Counted from the stretch's first letter, positions 1 to 8,633 are shown. The stretch is DNA of 64,000 bases from Gammaproteobacteria bacterium (GCA_036383255.1 DASVOS010000004.1:186001-250000), one strand, 5' to 3'. Program-made: numbers and translations. Notes: generated by a model from the sequence alone, not told the origin.

Positions 1-502
1 CGGCGACTACCGCGAGTCCTGGCAGCCGCAACCCATGAGCCCGAAAGCCCTGGCGGAAGCGGAGCGCATCGCCAAGCTGCTGAGCGACGACCTGGGTGGA
101 CGCGGCATCTTCGGCATGGAGTTCTTCGTGAAAGGCGACGCGGTGTGGTTCAGCGAGGTCTCGCCGCGGCCCCACGACACGGGGCTGGTGACGCTCATCT
201 CCCAGGACCTCTCGGAGTTCGCGCTGCACGCGCGGGCGATCCTGGGACTGCCGATCCCGGTGATAAGGCAATGGGGTCCATCGGCTTCCGCCGTGATCCT
301 GCCCCACGGCGACTCGGATGCCCCGCTGTTCCGGCAGGTGGACGCGGCGCTCAAGGAGCCGGACACGATGCTGCGGCTCTTCGGCAAGCCCGAGATCCGC
401 GGCCAGCGCCGCATGGGCGTGGCGTTGGCGCGGGACGCGAGCATCGAGGCCGCCGTGGCCAAGGCGCTGCGGGCGGCCGCGGCGGTGAAAGTACAGTTCT
501 GA
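1..502 (+). CDS. purT: Formate-dependent phosphoribosylglycinamide formyltransferase (PurT), 3' end
   Basis: The gene enters from the left edge; the first full codon is at base 2. PurT uses formate and ATP to formylate GAR in the third step of purine synthesis and belongs to the ATP-grasp family. The visible part holds the family's [14 protein letters not shown] block, with the metal/ATP-binding glutamate, followed by [20 protein letters not shown], which matches PurT rather than PurK. The C-terminal ATP-grasp lid is complete and ends at TGA 500-502. Only about 166 residues are seen, so the N-terminal GAR-binding half is outside the window. The next gene starts 30 bases downstream on the same strand. 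Confidence 0.93.
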   Translation, partial: GDYRESWQPQPMSPKALAEAERIAKLLSDDLGGRGIFGMEFFVKGDAVWFSEVSPRPHDTGLVTLISQDLSEFALHARAILGLPIPVIRQWGPSASAVILPHGDSDAPLFRQVDAALKEPDTMLRLFGKPEIRGQRRMGVALARDASIEAAVAKALRAAAAVKVQF

Positions 503-532
503 GAACGACAGACGGTCTCTAGGGAGACGACG

Positions 533-1414
533 ATGGATACCACGATCCCGACGGTCAACCGCCGTCCCGGCAAACTCTGGGCCTTCCTGCAGTTCCCGTT
601 GACGCGTTTCCTGCTGGCGTTCTTCGCCATCTTCATCTGGATAGGCGCCATCCAGGTGGGCTCGAAGCTCGTGGGCGTGGCGCCAGAGAGTCCCCTCGGC
701 GCCATGCTTGGCCTGCTCATCGCCGTGGGCGTGCTGGTCATCTACGTCTTCTATGTGAGGCTCCTGGAGCGGCGCACGGCAGTGGAGCTGGCGGCAAAGG
801 GTGCGCAGCGGCATGCGGCCCGCGGCATCCTCGTGGGCGCCGCGCTCTTCTGCACCACCATGCTGGTGTTGAAACTGCTCGGCGCATGGAGCTACACCGG
901 CACCTATCCCCTCTCCGCCCTCGCCTTCCCCTTCGCCGGTGCCGTGTTCGCGGCCCTGGTGGAGGAGACCGTGGTGCGGGGCCTGCTGTTCCGTATCCTG
1001 GAGGAGAGCCTGGGGAGCTGGATCGCGCTTGGCCTCTCTGCGCTCATCTTCGGCCTGTTGCACGCTGGCAATCATGGCGCCACCCTGGTCAGCACCTCCG
1101 CCATCGCGCTGGAAGCCGGCGTGCTGCTGGCCGCCGCCTACATGTACACCCGCAGCCTGTGGTTCGTGATGGGACTGCACTTCGCCTGGAACTTCACGGA
1201 GGGCGGCGTTTTCGCCACCAGCGTCTCCGGCCACGCGCCCGAAGGCGTGATCGGCGTGCAGTTCACGGGGCCTGAGCTCCTCACCGGCGGCGCCTTCGGC
1301 CCGGAGGCCTCCCTGGCGGCGGTGGTGATTTGTCTCGCGGCAGGAGTCGCGTTCATCATATTGGCCGTCCGCACAGACCGCGTAGTAGAACCCTTCTGGA
1401 TGCGCAACACGTAA
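533..1414 (+). CDS. CPBP-family intramembrane metalloprotease
   Basis: A 293-residue polytopic membrane protein of the CPBP (CAAX protease/bacteriocin-processing, Abi) family. The three family motifs are present: EETVVRG at about 144-150 (EExxxR), FGLLH at 173-177 (FxxxH), and HFAWN at 216-220 (HxxxN). These build a glutamate/histidine active site inside the membrane. About seven hydrophobic segments are visible. An AGGGAG-like ribosome site lies before the ATG. The substrate cannot be told from sequence; bacterial members serve in peptide maturation, immunity or protein turnover. It follows purT and precedes yajQ by 10 bases, so co-transcription is likely. Confidence 0.88.
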   Translation: MDTTIPTVNRRPGKLWAFLQFPLTRFLLAFFAIFIWIGAIQVGSKLVGVAPESPLGAMLGLLIAVGVLVIYVFYVRLLERRTAVELAAKGAQRHAARGILVGAALFCTTMLVLKLLGAWSYTGTYPLSALAFPFAGAVFAALVEETVVRGLLFRILEESLGSWIALGLSALIFGLLHAGNHGATLVSTSAIALEAGVLLAAAYMYTRSLWFVMGLHFAWNFTEGGVFATSVSGHAPEGVIGVQFTGPELLTGGAFGPEASLAAVVICLAAGVAFIILAVRTDRVVEPFWMRNT

Positions 1415-1424
1415 CGGAGTTCCA

Positions 1425-1910
1425 ATGCCTTCCTTCGATGCCGTCTCCAAGGTCGACACCGCCGAGCTCACCAATGCCGTGGACCAGGCCAGCCGCGAGA
1501 TCGGCCAGCGCTACGACTTCAAGGGTTCCTCCGCCGCCATCGAGCGGTCGGACGACGTGCTGACGGTCTTCGCAGACAGCGAGTTCCAGCTCAAGCAGGT
1601 GACGGACATCCTCTACGGGAAGGCCGCCAAGCGCGGTATCGACGTGGCCAGCTTCGACCCGCAGAAGATCGAGGCCATCGGCGGCGACAAGGCCAAGCAG
1701 GTCATCAAGGTGAAGCAGGGCATCGAGAAGGAACTGGCCAAGAAGATGGTGAAGCTCGTCAAGGACAGCGGCCTCAAGGTGCAGGCGGCGATCCAGGGGG
1801 ACGAGCTGCGTGTCTCCGGCAAGAAGAAGGACGATCTGCAGGCGTGCATGGCGCTGTTCCGCCAGTCCAAGCTCGAACAACCCATCCAATACACGAATTT
1901 CAGAGACTAG
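1425..1910 (+). CDS. yajQ: YajQ-family nucleotide-binding protein
   Basis: A 161-residue protein of the YajQ/DUF520 family, the usual length. It starts with MPSFDAVSKVD and has the conserved NAVDQASREIGQRYDFKG and KDSGLKVQAAIQGDELRVSGKKKDDLQ blocks. Family members fold as paired RNP-like domains; in Xanthomonas a homologue is a cyclic-di-GMP effector, and others bind nucleic acid or nucleotides. With four GGDEF proteins in this window, a cyclic-di-GMP role is plausible but inferred. The ATG follows ACGGAG. Its stop codon directly abuts the stop codon of the convergent gene at 1911, with no terminator between. Confidence 0.95.
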   Translation: MPSFDAVSKVDTAELTNAVDQASREIGQRYDFKGSSAAIERSDDVLTVFADSEFQLKQVTDILYGKAAKRGIDVASFDPQKIEAIGGDKAKQVIKVKQGIEKELAKKMVKLVKDSGLKVQAAIQGDELRVSGKKKDDLQACMALFRQSKLEQPIQYTNFRD

Positions 1911-3782
1911 TTAGAAATTCCACATCCTGAGACCTATCAGTCCCCAGTGGCCTAAGAAAGCGGCCACGCCCAGGCAAGCGACAGCGGCAGCGAGCGCCTG
2001 CCACCTGGCCCAGCGGTTCATCTCCCAGCCGAAGGAGCGCAGCGCCTGGACGCAGGCGGCGAGGCTCAAGAGCGCAAACAGCACCGAACCTAAGTAGAAG
2101 ATCACGGTGTGGACATTGACACTGCCGAGCTGCATGGGCTGCACGCTGACCGCGCCGCCCAGCATGAAGGCGAAGGCGGTGACGGCGGCGAGAGGCAGCA
2201 GCCGCACCTCCCAGTGCCGGAGGCCGCGCATCTGTCCGCTGAGCATCCGCACCAGCCATACCGGCGCCATCACCACGCTGCTCAGCATCGCGAGCAGCGC
2301 GAGGCCGAGGAGCCACAGCGGGCCCCGGGCCGCGAGCCGGCTGGTCTTCACCATCCAGCCTCCGCTGGACCCGAAGTCCAGCACTTCGCGGCCGTCCTCG
2401 ACGTAGGACACCGCCGAGGGGCCCGGATCGCCGCCGCGCGCCCACAGGTCCAGCCCCACCGGCCCCAGCGGCTCGGTGCCGCCGATGAGCGGCGAGTAGG
2501 TCAGCTGGCCGTCCGTGTGCAGTTCCACTTCGGCGGTGTCGAGCAGCCAGTCCAGGCCCGCCAGCACCTGGTTGCGCGGGTTGCCGGCCCGGTAGAAACC
2601 TTCCAGCCGCCCGAGCTGCTGGGGGTCGGCATTGCCCACGGCCGGCAGCGGCTTGGGCTGGTCGCGCATGAGGTAGGCGGTGATGAGCTCGGAAGCCTGG
2701 CGCATGAAGCGGCCGGGGCTGGAGGTGTTCACCAGCAGCACGAAGCCCACGCCCTCGTCCGGCGCGTAGGCGTAGCGTGAGACGAACCCGTCTATGCCGC
2801 CGTCGTGGCCGTGGAACAGGTAGCCGCCGATGTAGCTGGAGTAGTCGGCGAAGCCGTAGCCGTAGTCCAGGCCGTGGCGCGCGGCGAGGCTGGTCCGGGG
2901 CGTCTCCATGCGCGTGACGCTGGCGGCGGAGAGGAACGGCGCGTTCCGCCACTGGCCCCGGTCCAGGAGCAGCACCCCCAGGTTCGCGAGTTCCGCCGGC
3001 GAGGCCGCGAGCGCGCCGGCGGGACGCAGGTAGATCTGCGCCGGTTCCACCGGTTGCTCGGGAGTGCCGATGTACCCCTGGGCGAGTCCCGCGCGCGTCG
3101 CGGCATCCAGCGCCAGGCTGGCGTGGGCGAGCCCCAGGGGCCGCAGCACATGCTCCGTGACGTAGCGCGCGTAGCGCTCGCCGGAGACCTTCTCGATGAG
3201 GTAGCCCGCCACCAGGTAGTCCGGATTCGAGTAACTCATGCGGGTGCCGGGGCGCCAGCGGACTTTCAGTTCCGGCGCGCTGCGCTCCAGCACCGTGAGC
3301 AGCGGCAGGTCCGGCGGCTCGTGGAAGTTGTAGAGGCGCGGGAAATGCATGTCGTCGAAGCCGGCGGTGTGCTCCAGCACCTCGGCCACGGTCACGGGAT
3401 CGGTCTTGTCCCAGGCGTTGGCCACCGGGACCTCCGGCGCGATGTCCTTGAGCCTCGCATCGAGGTTGATGGCGCCGTGCTCGGCGAGCTGCAGCAACGC
3501 CACGGCGGTGAAGCTCTTGGTGATGGAACCGACGCGGAACAGCGTATCCGGTGTCACGGCCTTCTTCGCGGCGAGGTCCGCATAGCCCAAGCCTGCCGTC
3601 CAGGTCACGCCTTCGCGGCCGAACAGCGCCACGCCGGCGCCGGGCACACCCGCATCCTGCATGAGCCGGGTGAGCTGGGCCTTGAGGCTCTCCAGGTCCT
3701 GCGGCGGTGCGGGCGCGTCCGCGGCGCGGACGGGAGCCAGCGGCAGCAGCGCGAGGAGGAGGATGGGCAGGAAGCGGGGCAT
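1911..3782 (-). CDS. Beta-lactamase-fold serine hydrolase with C-terminal membrane domain
   Basis: A 623-residue exported protein of the class C beta-lactamase/esterase/D-aminopeptidase family. A signal peptide (MPRFLPILLLALLPLAPVRA) is followed by the catalytic SITK (SxxK, about 86-89), YSN (YxN, about 184-186) and HGHDGG, which stands where the third KTG/HxG motif lies. The last 150 residues hold about four hydrophobic segments, so the enzyme is probably membrane-tethered with its catalytic domain in the periplasm. It acts on an unknown peptide or ester; nothing shows antibiotic hydrolysis. ATG 3782 is preferred because GGGA lies nine bases before it; 3797 is an alternative. It is the last gene of the operon that starts at 8586. 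Confidence 0.85.
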   Translation of the reverse strand: MPRFLPILLLALLPLAPVRAADAPAPPQDLESLKAQLTRLMQDAGVPGAGVALFGREGVTWTAGLGYADLAAKKAVTPDTLFRVGSITKSFTAVALLQLAEHGAINLDARLKDIAPEVPVANAWDKTDPVTVAEVLEHTAGFDDMHFPRLYNFHEPPDLPLLTVLERSAPELKVRWRPGTRMSYSNPDYLVAGYLIEKVSGERYARYVTEHVLRPLGLAHASLALDAATRAGLAQGYIGTPEQPVEPAQIYLRPAGALAASPAELANLGVLLLDRGQWRNAPFLSAASVTRMETPRTSLAARHGLDYGYGFADYSSYIGGYLFHGHDGGIDGFVSRYAYAPDEGVGFVLLVNTSSPGRFMRQASELITAYLMRDQPKPLPAVGNADPQQLGRLEGFYRAGNPRNQVLAGLDWLLDTAEVELHTDGQLTYSPLIGGTEPLGPVGLDLWARGGDPGPSAVSYVEDGREVLDFGSSGGWMVKTSRLAARGPLWLLGLALLAMLSSVVMAPVWLVRMLSGQMRGLRHWEVRLLPLAAVTAFAFMLGGAVSVQPMQLGSVNVHTVIFYLGSVLFALLSLAACVQALRSFGWEMNRWARWQALAAAVACLGVAAFLGHWGLIGLRMWNF

Positions 3783-3815
3783 GGGGCATTGTCCCATGGA
3801 CCGCGCGGGGCGCGC

Positions 3816-4604
3816 TTACTTGGCGTCGTCCTTGAACACGTCGTGGTAGTCCTTGAAGTCCCCCAGGGGGCCCACCCGCAGGTCCGCGAGGCCCGCAGTG
3901 ACCTTGAGGTCCATGTCGTCCTTGCCGCCGGCCTGCTGCGCCACGCCGTTGCCGAAGAAGTGGAACGAGCTCATGAAGCCGTGCTGCTCCGGCGGGCCGT
4001 AGTACTTGCCGTTGAGGCTCAGCACCGCGAGGCCGAAGGTGCTGCGCAGCGAGAGTGCGCCCGGCTGGGCGCTATCGGAGATCACATGCAGGCGGCCCGC
4101 ACTCACCTGCGCCTTGATCGGCCCGCCGGGGCTGCGGATGGTGATGTCGCCGGCACCGAGCCGGGCCTGTACCCCGCCCCGCACGCCGTCGATCTCCAGC
4201 CGCCCCGCTTCCATCCCGGCGTCCAAGGCGAGGCGCGCCGGCAGCATCAGCATCCAGCGCTGCTTCACGTCGCTGCGGCTCTCGCCGGAGGGATAGGCCA
4301 GCGACAGCGTAAGGATGCCGTCCTTCAGGGATTTCTGCAGCGTGGCGCCGGCGAGGTCGCGGGTGGTGGAAGCGCTCAGCCAGTGGAACAGGCCGAGGAA
4401 GCTGCGCTCGTCCTGGTGCAGGTCGAGCTGCGCGTGGATGGCGTCGTCACCCGAGACGGTGACCACCGCCTCGCCCGCCCCGGCCCGCAGCACCACATGC
4501 TGCAAGCCCGTGGCCGGCACGTCGGTGCTCAGCAAGCCGGGGGCGCCCCAGGCCGGCGCCGCGAGCGCCAGGAGCAGTAGAGCGAAAGCCGTCCGCGTAT
4601 TCAT
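3816..4604 (-). CDS. Exported DUF4097-like beta-strand repeat protein, copy 2
   Basis: A 262-residue protein with a signal peptide ending near APAWG. The body has short repeating strands (RLEIDGVRGGVQARLGAGDITI) of the kind found in DUF4097/DUF2807 proteins, which form right-handed beta-solenoids in the envelope. It is a paralogue of the gene just upstream: both have LHQ(D/K)ER, FHW, VKQ.W and LPARLAL/VPARLAL in the same order. The glycine-aspartate repeats are weaker here, and the tail (DLRVGPLGDFKDYHDVF) has no counterpart. Its ATG overlaps the stop of the upstream copy by four bases (ATGA), so translation is coupled. Function unknown. Confidence 0.75.
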   Translation of the reverse strand: MNTRTAFALLLLALAAPAWGAPGLLSTDVPATGLQHVVLRAGAGEAVVTVSGDDAIHAQLDLHQDERSFLGLFHWLSASTTRDLAGATLQKSLKDGILTLSLAYPSGESRSDVKQRWMLMLPARLALDAGMEAGRLEIDGVRGGVQARLGAGDITIRSPGGPIKAQVSAGRLHVISDSAQPGALSLRSTFGLAVLSLNGKYYGPPEQHGFMSSFHFFGNGVAQQAGGKDDMDLKVTAGLADLRVGPLGDFKDYHDVFKDDAK

Positions 4605-5467
4605 TCGTCGTCATCCTCGTCTTCGCCCTTGGACTTGGCACCGCGCGCGTGCTTCGGTTTGTCCTCGCCGGGCGCCAGGAGGTGCAGTGAGACCTCGCCC
4701 ACGTTGACCGAGAGGTGCATCTCGTCGGCACCCTCTCCGTCCAGCGTCACCCGGTTGCCGAGGCCGCCGCGGTCATGGCTGCCGGTGGACTTGCCGGAGG
4801 AGACCAGTACCGCCTCGCCGATGTTGCTGGAGAGGTCGATGCGGCCGTGGGCCTGGCTGCCCGAGGTGGCGCGGATCTCGCCCACGTTCAGCTCGGCATG
4901 GATGCGGCCCTTGGGCGTGTCGATGCTGAGTTCGCCGACGTTGAGGCCGGCGTCCACGCCGCCGGCCACGTCCTCGATGCTGAGGTCGCCCACCTTCATG
5001 ATGGTCTTCAGGGCGAGGCGCGCCGGCACCTGCACCTCCCAGTCCTGTTTCACGTCGTCCAGCTCGGCGCCGTGGGAATCCAGCGACAGCGTCACGCGCT
5101 TGTCCTGCACCTGCTGGCGCAGGGAGGCGGCGGCGATCTCGCGCGCGGTGCCCTTGCTGCGCCAATGGAAGAACCACATGAGCTCGCGCTCCTTCTGATG
5201 CAGGGTCACCTGCACATGCACCTTGTCGTCACCGGAGGCGCTGACGTGGGCCTCGCCCACGCCGATGTCGAGCGCGGCAGTGTCGAGATCCGCGGCGGGC
5301 AGCTCCAGGGAGAGGGTGCGGGGCGCGGCCAGGGCCGTGTCCGGACCGCCCGCGGGGGCGCTGCCGGCCACGACCGGGACGCGCGTGGGATGCTCGGCGG
5401 CGTACCACGCGAAGCACGCCGCCAGCACCAGGATGACGGCCACGAGCGCGGCAGTAGTCTTGTTCAT
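4601..5467 (-). CDS. Exported or membrane-anchored DUF4097-like beta-strand repeat protein, copy 1
   Basis: A 288-residue protein with an N-terminal hydrophobic segment (AALVAVILVLAACFAWYAA), either an uncleaved anchor or a lipobox (LAAC). The middle carries the periodic strands VGDLSIEDVAGG, VGELSIDTPKG, VGEIRATSGSQ, IGEAVLVSSGK and VGEVSLHLLAP, a beta-solenoid signature of the DUF4097/LiaF-like superfamily. The C terminus is highly charged (KGEDEDDDE). AGGAG precedes ATG 5467. Related proteins often sit beside envelope-stress regulators; that link is inferred here from the GntR-ABC neighbours. Confidence 0.78.
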   Translation of the reverse strand: MNKTTAALVAVILVLAACFAWYAAEHPTRVPVVAGSAPAGGPDTALAAPRTLSLELPAADLDTAALDIGVGEAHVSASGDDKVHVQVTLHQKERELMWFFHWRSKGTAREIAAASLRQQVQDKRVTLSLDSHGAELDDVKQDWEVQVPARLALKTIMKVGDLSIEDVAGGVDAGLNVGELSIDTPKGRIHAELNVGEIRATSGSQAHGRIDLSSNIGEAVLVSSGKSTGSHDRGGLGNRVTLDGEGADEMHLSVNVGEVSLHLLAPGEDKPKHARGAKSKGEDEDDDE

Positions 5468-5491
5468 GCGGCTCTCCTTAGCGAAGCGCGT

Positions 5492-5815
5492 TCAGCGTAT
5501 GACGACGACCCGGCAGCGCACGCTCTTCACCTCGGGGGTGTCGAGCGCCACCTGCACAGCGCGGGTGAGCGTCTCGGCGGAATGCACAGTGCCTTCCAGG
5601 TACACGCGGCCATGCTCGGCGGAGACCTTGAGGTCCGCCTCGCGCAGCGCCGGGTCGGCCTCGTAGCTCGCACGCACCGCGCGGGCCAGCGTGGTGTCGC
5701 TGTGTTCCGAGCTCCAGGAGGAGCCGTCGTCGATGCCGTTGCCGACGGCCAGCACGCAGCCGCCGAGGTTGGCCATCGCGGCACACAGGGTCATGGTGAC
5801 GAGGATACGGCGCAT
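5492..5815 (-). CDS. BON-domain lipoprotein
   Basis: A 107-residue protein. The first 20 residues are a lipoprotein signal with lipobox NLGGC, so the mature protein should be anchored at Cys20. One BON domain follows (LARAVRASYEADPALREADLKVSAEHGRVYLEGTV...VKSV, written here in parts), as in OsmY and DolP, which bind phospholipid surfaces. The start at 5815 has GGAG eight bases upstream; a longer in-frame opening reaches back to a GTG at 6139 but lies inside the permease gene in another frame. Gaps to both neighbours are under 30 bases, so it belongs to the operon. Confidence 0.85.
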   Translation of the reverse strand: MRRILVTMTLCAAMANLGGCVLAVGNGIDDGSSWSSEHSDTTLARAVRASYEADPALREADLKVSAEHGRVYLEGTVHSAETLTRAVQVALDTPEVKSVRCRVVVIR

Positions 5816-5844
5816 CTGTCTCACTCCGGTTGCAGTCTTCGACT

Positions 5845-6807
5845 CTAGATCTCGGAACGCTTGCGGCGCAGCTCGATGGCGCCGTAGATGAAGGCCGCGG
5901 CCAGCGCCGCGCCTATCCACAGGCGCGGGGCGGTGAACACATGCCCGATGTTGCCCAAGCCGAAGATGGGCCCGCCGATCACATCGAATGACTTGTCGCC
6001 GTGCATCTTCAGCGCATCGAAATTGAAGGCCAGCGGCAGCCAGTCCACGGTCTGGTGGGCGATCATGCGGGCGAAGTAGCCGGTGTGGAACACCCAGGCC
6101 TCGGCCACGATGATCCCGGCCGGCACCAGCACGGTCCACAGGAACGGCGTCTTCTTGGCCCAGGACGAGGCCAGCATCACCCAGGCGAAGATCGGCAGAT
6201 ACCAGAGCGCCTGCACCAGCTCACCCCAGGCCACCAGCAGCCAGGAACTCAGGAACGCGCCGGGGTGCGCCAGCAACACGAAGGGATGGGTACCGAGCGC
6301 GGAGCCCAGGATCAGGCCCAGCACCAGCAGCACCAGCTCGAAGGCCACAGTCACGGCGAATGCGACCACGGTCACGCCGATCAAGGCGGTGGCGAGCTTC
6401 GACAGCACGGTGCGGGTGTCGGACACCGGCATGGAACGCCAGAACAGCACGCTGCGGTCGCGGCGGTCGGCGTACAGGCTGTCCAGCAGGTAGAAGAACG
6501 TCACGATCAGCATCAGGCGGCTGAACATGAAGCTCAGGCCGAAGGTGACCACGCGCACGAAGCCCGTGATCTCGGCGTCGCTGGCGTCGCGCAGGTCCGG
6601 CATGTCGGAGATCTGGAAGTGCGGGCCGTTGTCGATGTCGATGTTGTTCACGGCGCCGGAGTGGTTGACCAGTACCGCTACCAGCATGTAGACGCTCAGC
6701 ACCGTGAGGATCGCGGCGAACACCGTCGGCACCAGCCACAGCGAGCGGTTCTCCCAGAACTCGCGGCGGATAAGGGTCTTGTTGATGCGCATGTCCACGG
6801 CGTTCAT
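5845..6807 (-). CDS. ABC-2 type transporter permease
   Basis: A 320-residue integral membrane protein with about six hydrophobic segments and a large extracytoplasmic loop after the first (about residues 48-85). The layout matches the permeases that partner YtrA-linked ATPases. It starts by a four-base overlap with the ATPase gene, so the two make one transporter. The motif DSLYADRRDRSVLFWRSMPVSD is typical of this permease group. The substrate is unknown; related systems export or resist peptide antibiotics, or remodel the envelope. Confidence 0.85.
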   Translation of the reverse strand: MNAVDMRINKTLIRREFWENRSLWLVPTVFAAILTVLSVYMLVAVLVNHSGAVNNIDIDNGPHFQISDMPDLRDASDAEITGFVRVVTFGLSFMFSRLMLIVTFFYLLDSLYADRRDRSVLFWRSMPVSDTRTVLSKLATALIGVTVVAFAVTVAFELVLLVLGLILGSALGTHPFVLLAHPGAFLSSWLLVAWGELVQALWYLPIFAWVMLASSWAKKTPFLWTVLVPAGIIVAEAWVFHTGYFARMIAHQTVDWLPLAFNFDALKMHGDKSFDVIGGPIFGLGNIGHVFTAPRLWIGAALAAAFIYGAIELRRKRSEI

Positions 6808-7661
6808 TTCATCTCTCCTTTCACCTTCGCCACGAAGATGTCGGCGACGCTCGGGGTGTGCAGCTCGCCCAGCCTGGCCAGCTCCTCGCGCGAGGCACCC
6901 TCGAACAGGAACAGCTTCTTGCCGAACACTTCGCGCTCGTAGAGCGGCTTGAGCGCCTGGGCGGCGGCGGCCTTGTCGTGAGCCACCAGCACCTCGGTGT
7001 ACCGCTCGGCCACCTCCTCCATGGAGCTGTTGAGCGTCACCCGCCCGCCGTCGATGAACATGAGGTGGGTGAGGATCTTCTCGATCTCCTCCACTTGGTG
7101 GGTGGTGACCAGGATGGTGCGCTGCGCGTCGAAGTAGTCGTTGAGCAGGCTGGTGTAGAACTCCTTGCGGTACAGGATGTCGAGGCCGAGGGTCGGCTCG
7201 TCCAGCACCAGGAGCTTCGCGTCGATCGCCATGATCAGCGCCAGGTGCAGCTGGGTCACCATGCCCTTGGAGAGCTCGCCCACCTTGCTGCGCTGCTTGA
7301 TCTTGGTGCGCTCCAGGAAGTGCATGGCGCGCTCGCGGCTGAAGCCGGGGTGCACCGCCTCCACGTACTCGATGGCGTTGGACACCCGCAGCCAGCGCGG
7401 CAGCACCGCCACGTCGGCGATGAAGCAGACCTGGCGCATCAGCTCGTGGCGGTCGCCGCGCGGGTCATGGCCCAGCACGTCGAGTTCGCCCTCGAAGTCG
7501 GTGAGGCCGAGGATGGCCTTGAGCGCGGTGGTCTTGCCGGCGCCGTTCGGGCCGATCAGGCCGACGATGCGGCCCTCCTCGATCTCGAAGTCCACGTGGT
7601 CCAGCGCCGCCAGCGCGCCGTATCGCTTGGTCAGGCCCTTGGCCTTGACGAGCATGCTCAT
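6804..7661 (-). CDS. ABC transporter ATP-binding protein
   Basis: A 285-residue ATPase. Walker A is GPNGAGKTT at 37-45, the signature is LSKGM at 130-134 (a degenerate LSGGQ, common in this subgroup), Walker B is LLVLDE at 150-155, and the switch histidine lies in TTHQVEE. The C-terminal 80 residues form the extra domain seen in YtrB/antibiotic-resistance ATPases. The ATG overlaps the gntR stop by four bases, and the stop overlaps the permease start by four. Regulator, ATPase and permease are thus a translationally coupled unit. Confidence 0.93.
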   Translation of the reverse strand: MSMLVKAKGLTKRYGALAALDHVDFEIEEGRIVGLIGPNGAGKTTALKAILGLTDFEGELDVLGHDPRGDRHELMRQVCFIADVAVLPRWLRVSNAIEYVEAVHPGFSRERAMHFLERTKIKQRSKVGELSKGMVTQLHLALIMAIDAKLLVLDEPTLGLDILYRKEFYTSLLNDYFDAQRTILVTTHQVEEIEKILTHLMFIDGGRVTLNSSMEEVAERYTEVLVAHDKAAAAQALKPLYEREVFGKKLFLFEGASREELARLGELHTPSVADIFVAKVKGEMK

Positions 7662-8026
7662 GACTTGCTCCCTTTATCCGCGTCCTTGGCGAGATCCATC
7701 AGGTCCAGGCCGAGGCGCTGTATGCGTTGCAGGATCTGCGGCCATTCGGCCTTGAGGAACTGTTCGCGCTCGTTCTTCATGAGGTTCTTGCGCGCGCCTT
7801 CCTTCACGAACATGCCCAGGCCGCGGCGCTTCTCGACCAGGCCCTCGTCCACCAGTGACTGGTAGCCCTTGAGCACCGTCAGCGGGTTGATCTGGTACTC
7901 GGCGGCCACCGAGCGCACCGATGGCAGGGGGTCGCCCTCCTTCAGCGCGTCCTCGAGGATCATGGCGACCACCCGATCCCGCAGCTGGCGGTAGATCGGC
8001 TGGTTGTCGCTCCAGTTGGGTTCCAT
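7658..8026 (-). CDS. GntR-family transcriptional regulator, YtrA type
   Basis: A 122-residue protein. Residues 10-80 are a GntR winged helix (PIYRQLRDRVVAMILE, LPSVRSVAAEYQINPLTVLKGYQSLVDEG, and the wing KRRGLGMFV). The short C-terminal tail, with no ligand domain, defines the YtrA subfamily. YtrA proteins usually repress their own operon with an ABC transporter. GAGG lies eight bases before ATG 8026; ATG 8032 and TTG 8053 are in frame. It sits second in the operon, 50 bases after the repeat-protein gene, and is the likely reader of the GTGTTATAG sites at 8634 and 39088. Confidence 0.9.
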   Translation of the reverse strand: MEPNWSDNQPIYRQLRDRVVAMILEDALKEGDPLPSVRSVAAEYQINPLTVLKGYQSLVDEGLVEKRRGLGMFVKEGARKNLMKNEREQFLKAEWPQILQRIQRLGLDLMDLAKDADKGSKS

Positions 8027-8076
8027 GTCCATGGCCTCGCTGCTATAGCGCAATAGTTGAGTAGCTTGCCGCTACC

Positions 8077-8586
8077 TTAGCCGCCCATCCGGGCAAAGAC
8101 CAGCGCGCTGATCAGTGCCATCACGCCGCCGAGCACCGGGGCCTTGGCATCGCGCGCGGTCACCGTCACGGCGCCGAGGTACAGAGTGCCCGGCTCGTCG
8201 GCCAGGTTGGCCGCCACGCGGGCGTCCTCGGAATCGGCGTTGGTCACGGTCACGGCGCCGATGTAGAAGGCCCCCTGCTTCGCCGCGGTGGCCGCGGTGG
8301 CGCGGGAGACGGCGGAGTCGTCGGCAGTGACCTCGACCCGGCCGAGGTAGGCAGTCGAGCCGTAGTTGCGCTTCGGCTGGCGGGCGCCTTCGGCATCCGC
8401 CGCGGTCACCTTGATGGTGCCGAGGTGGATCACGTTGCGGGCCTGGCCATGGCTCGGGGCGCCGGTCGTCAGGGTGGTCTGTGCCTTGGCCGCGGGAGCG
8501 GCGCTGGCGGCATCGGCTGCCAGGCTCGCACCCATCAGGCAAAGGCCCAGGGCAACAGCGGCGCTCAATTTGGTGGTGGTGTTCAT
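8077..8586 (-). CDS. Exported protein with four 28-residue YLGxVxVTAxD repeats
   Basis: A 169-residue protein with a signal peptide (about 1-23) and an Ala-rich linker. It has four copies of a 12-residue core at about 53-64, 79-90, 107-118 and 135-146: IHLGTIKVTAAD, AYLGRVEVTADD, FYIGAVTVTNAD and LYLGAVTVTARD. Spacings are 26, 28 and 28 residues. A hydrophobic C-terminal segment (VLGGVMALISALVFARM) could anchor it. I know no family for it. GAGGAGAG precedes the ATG. It is the first gene after the operator promoter, so it should be the most strongly transcribed gene of the operon. It may be a substrate or effector of the transporter, which is speculation. Confidence 0.75.
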   Translation of the reverse strand: MNTTTKLSAAVALGLCLMGASLAADAASAAPAAKAQTTLTTGAPSHGQARNVIHLGTIKVTAADAEGARQPKRNYGSTAYLGRVEVTADDSAVSRATAATAAKQGAFYIGAVTVTNADSEDARVAANLADEPGTLYLGAVTVTARDAKAPVLGGVMALISALVFARMGG

Positions 8587-8633
8587 GACTCTCCTCTTTC
8601 CTTCTGACCCCGTCCGGGGCCAGTTCCGTAGTG

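Noticed and set aside
1911-3782. An antibiotic-resistance beta-lactamase
   Set aside because: The SxxK and YxN motifs are shared by many esterases and peptidases; the third motif is HGHDGG and the membrane tail is unlike AmpC.
1900-3789. A 629-residue minus-strand frame parallel to the serine hydrolase
   Set aside because: It is very rich in Arg/Ala/Pro with no recognisable motif, while the other frame has SxxK, YxN and a signal peptide.
5492-6139. A 215-residue version of the BON protein starting at GTG 6139
   Set aside because: The extra 108 residues overlap the permease gene, are Arg-rich and lack a signal; the lipobox start at 5815 has a ribosome site.
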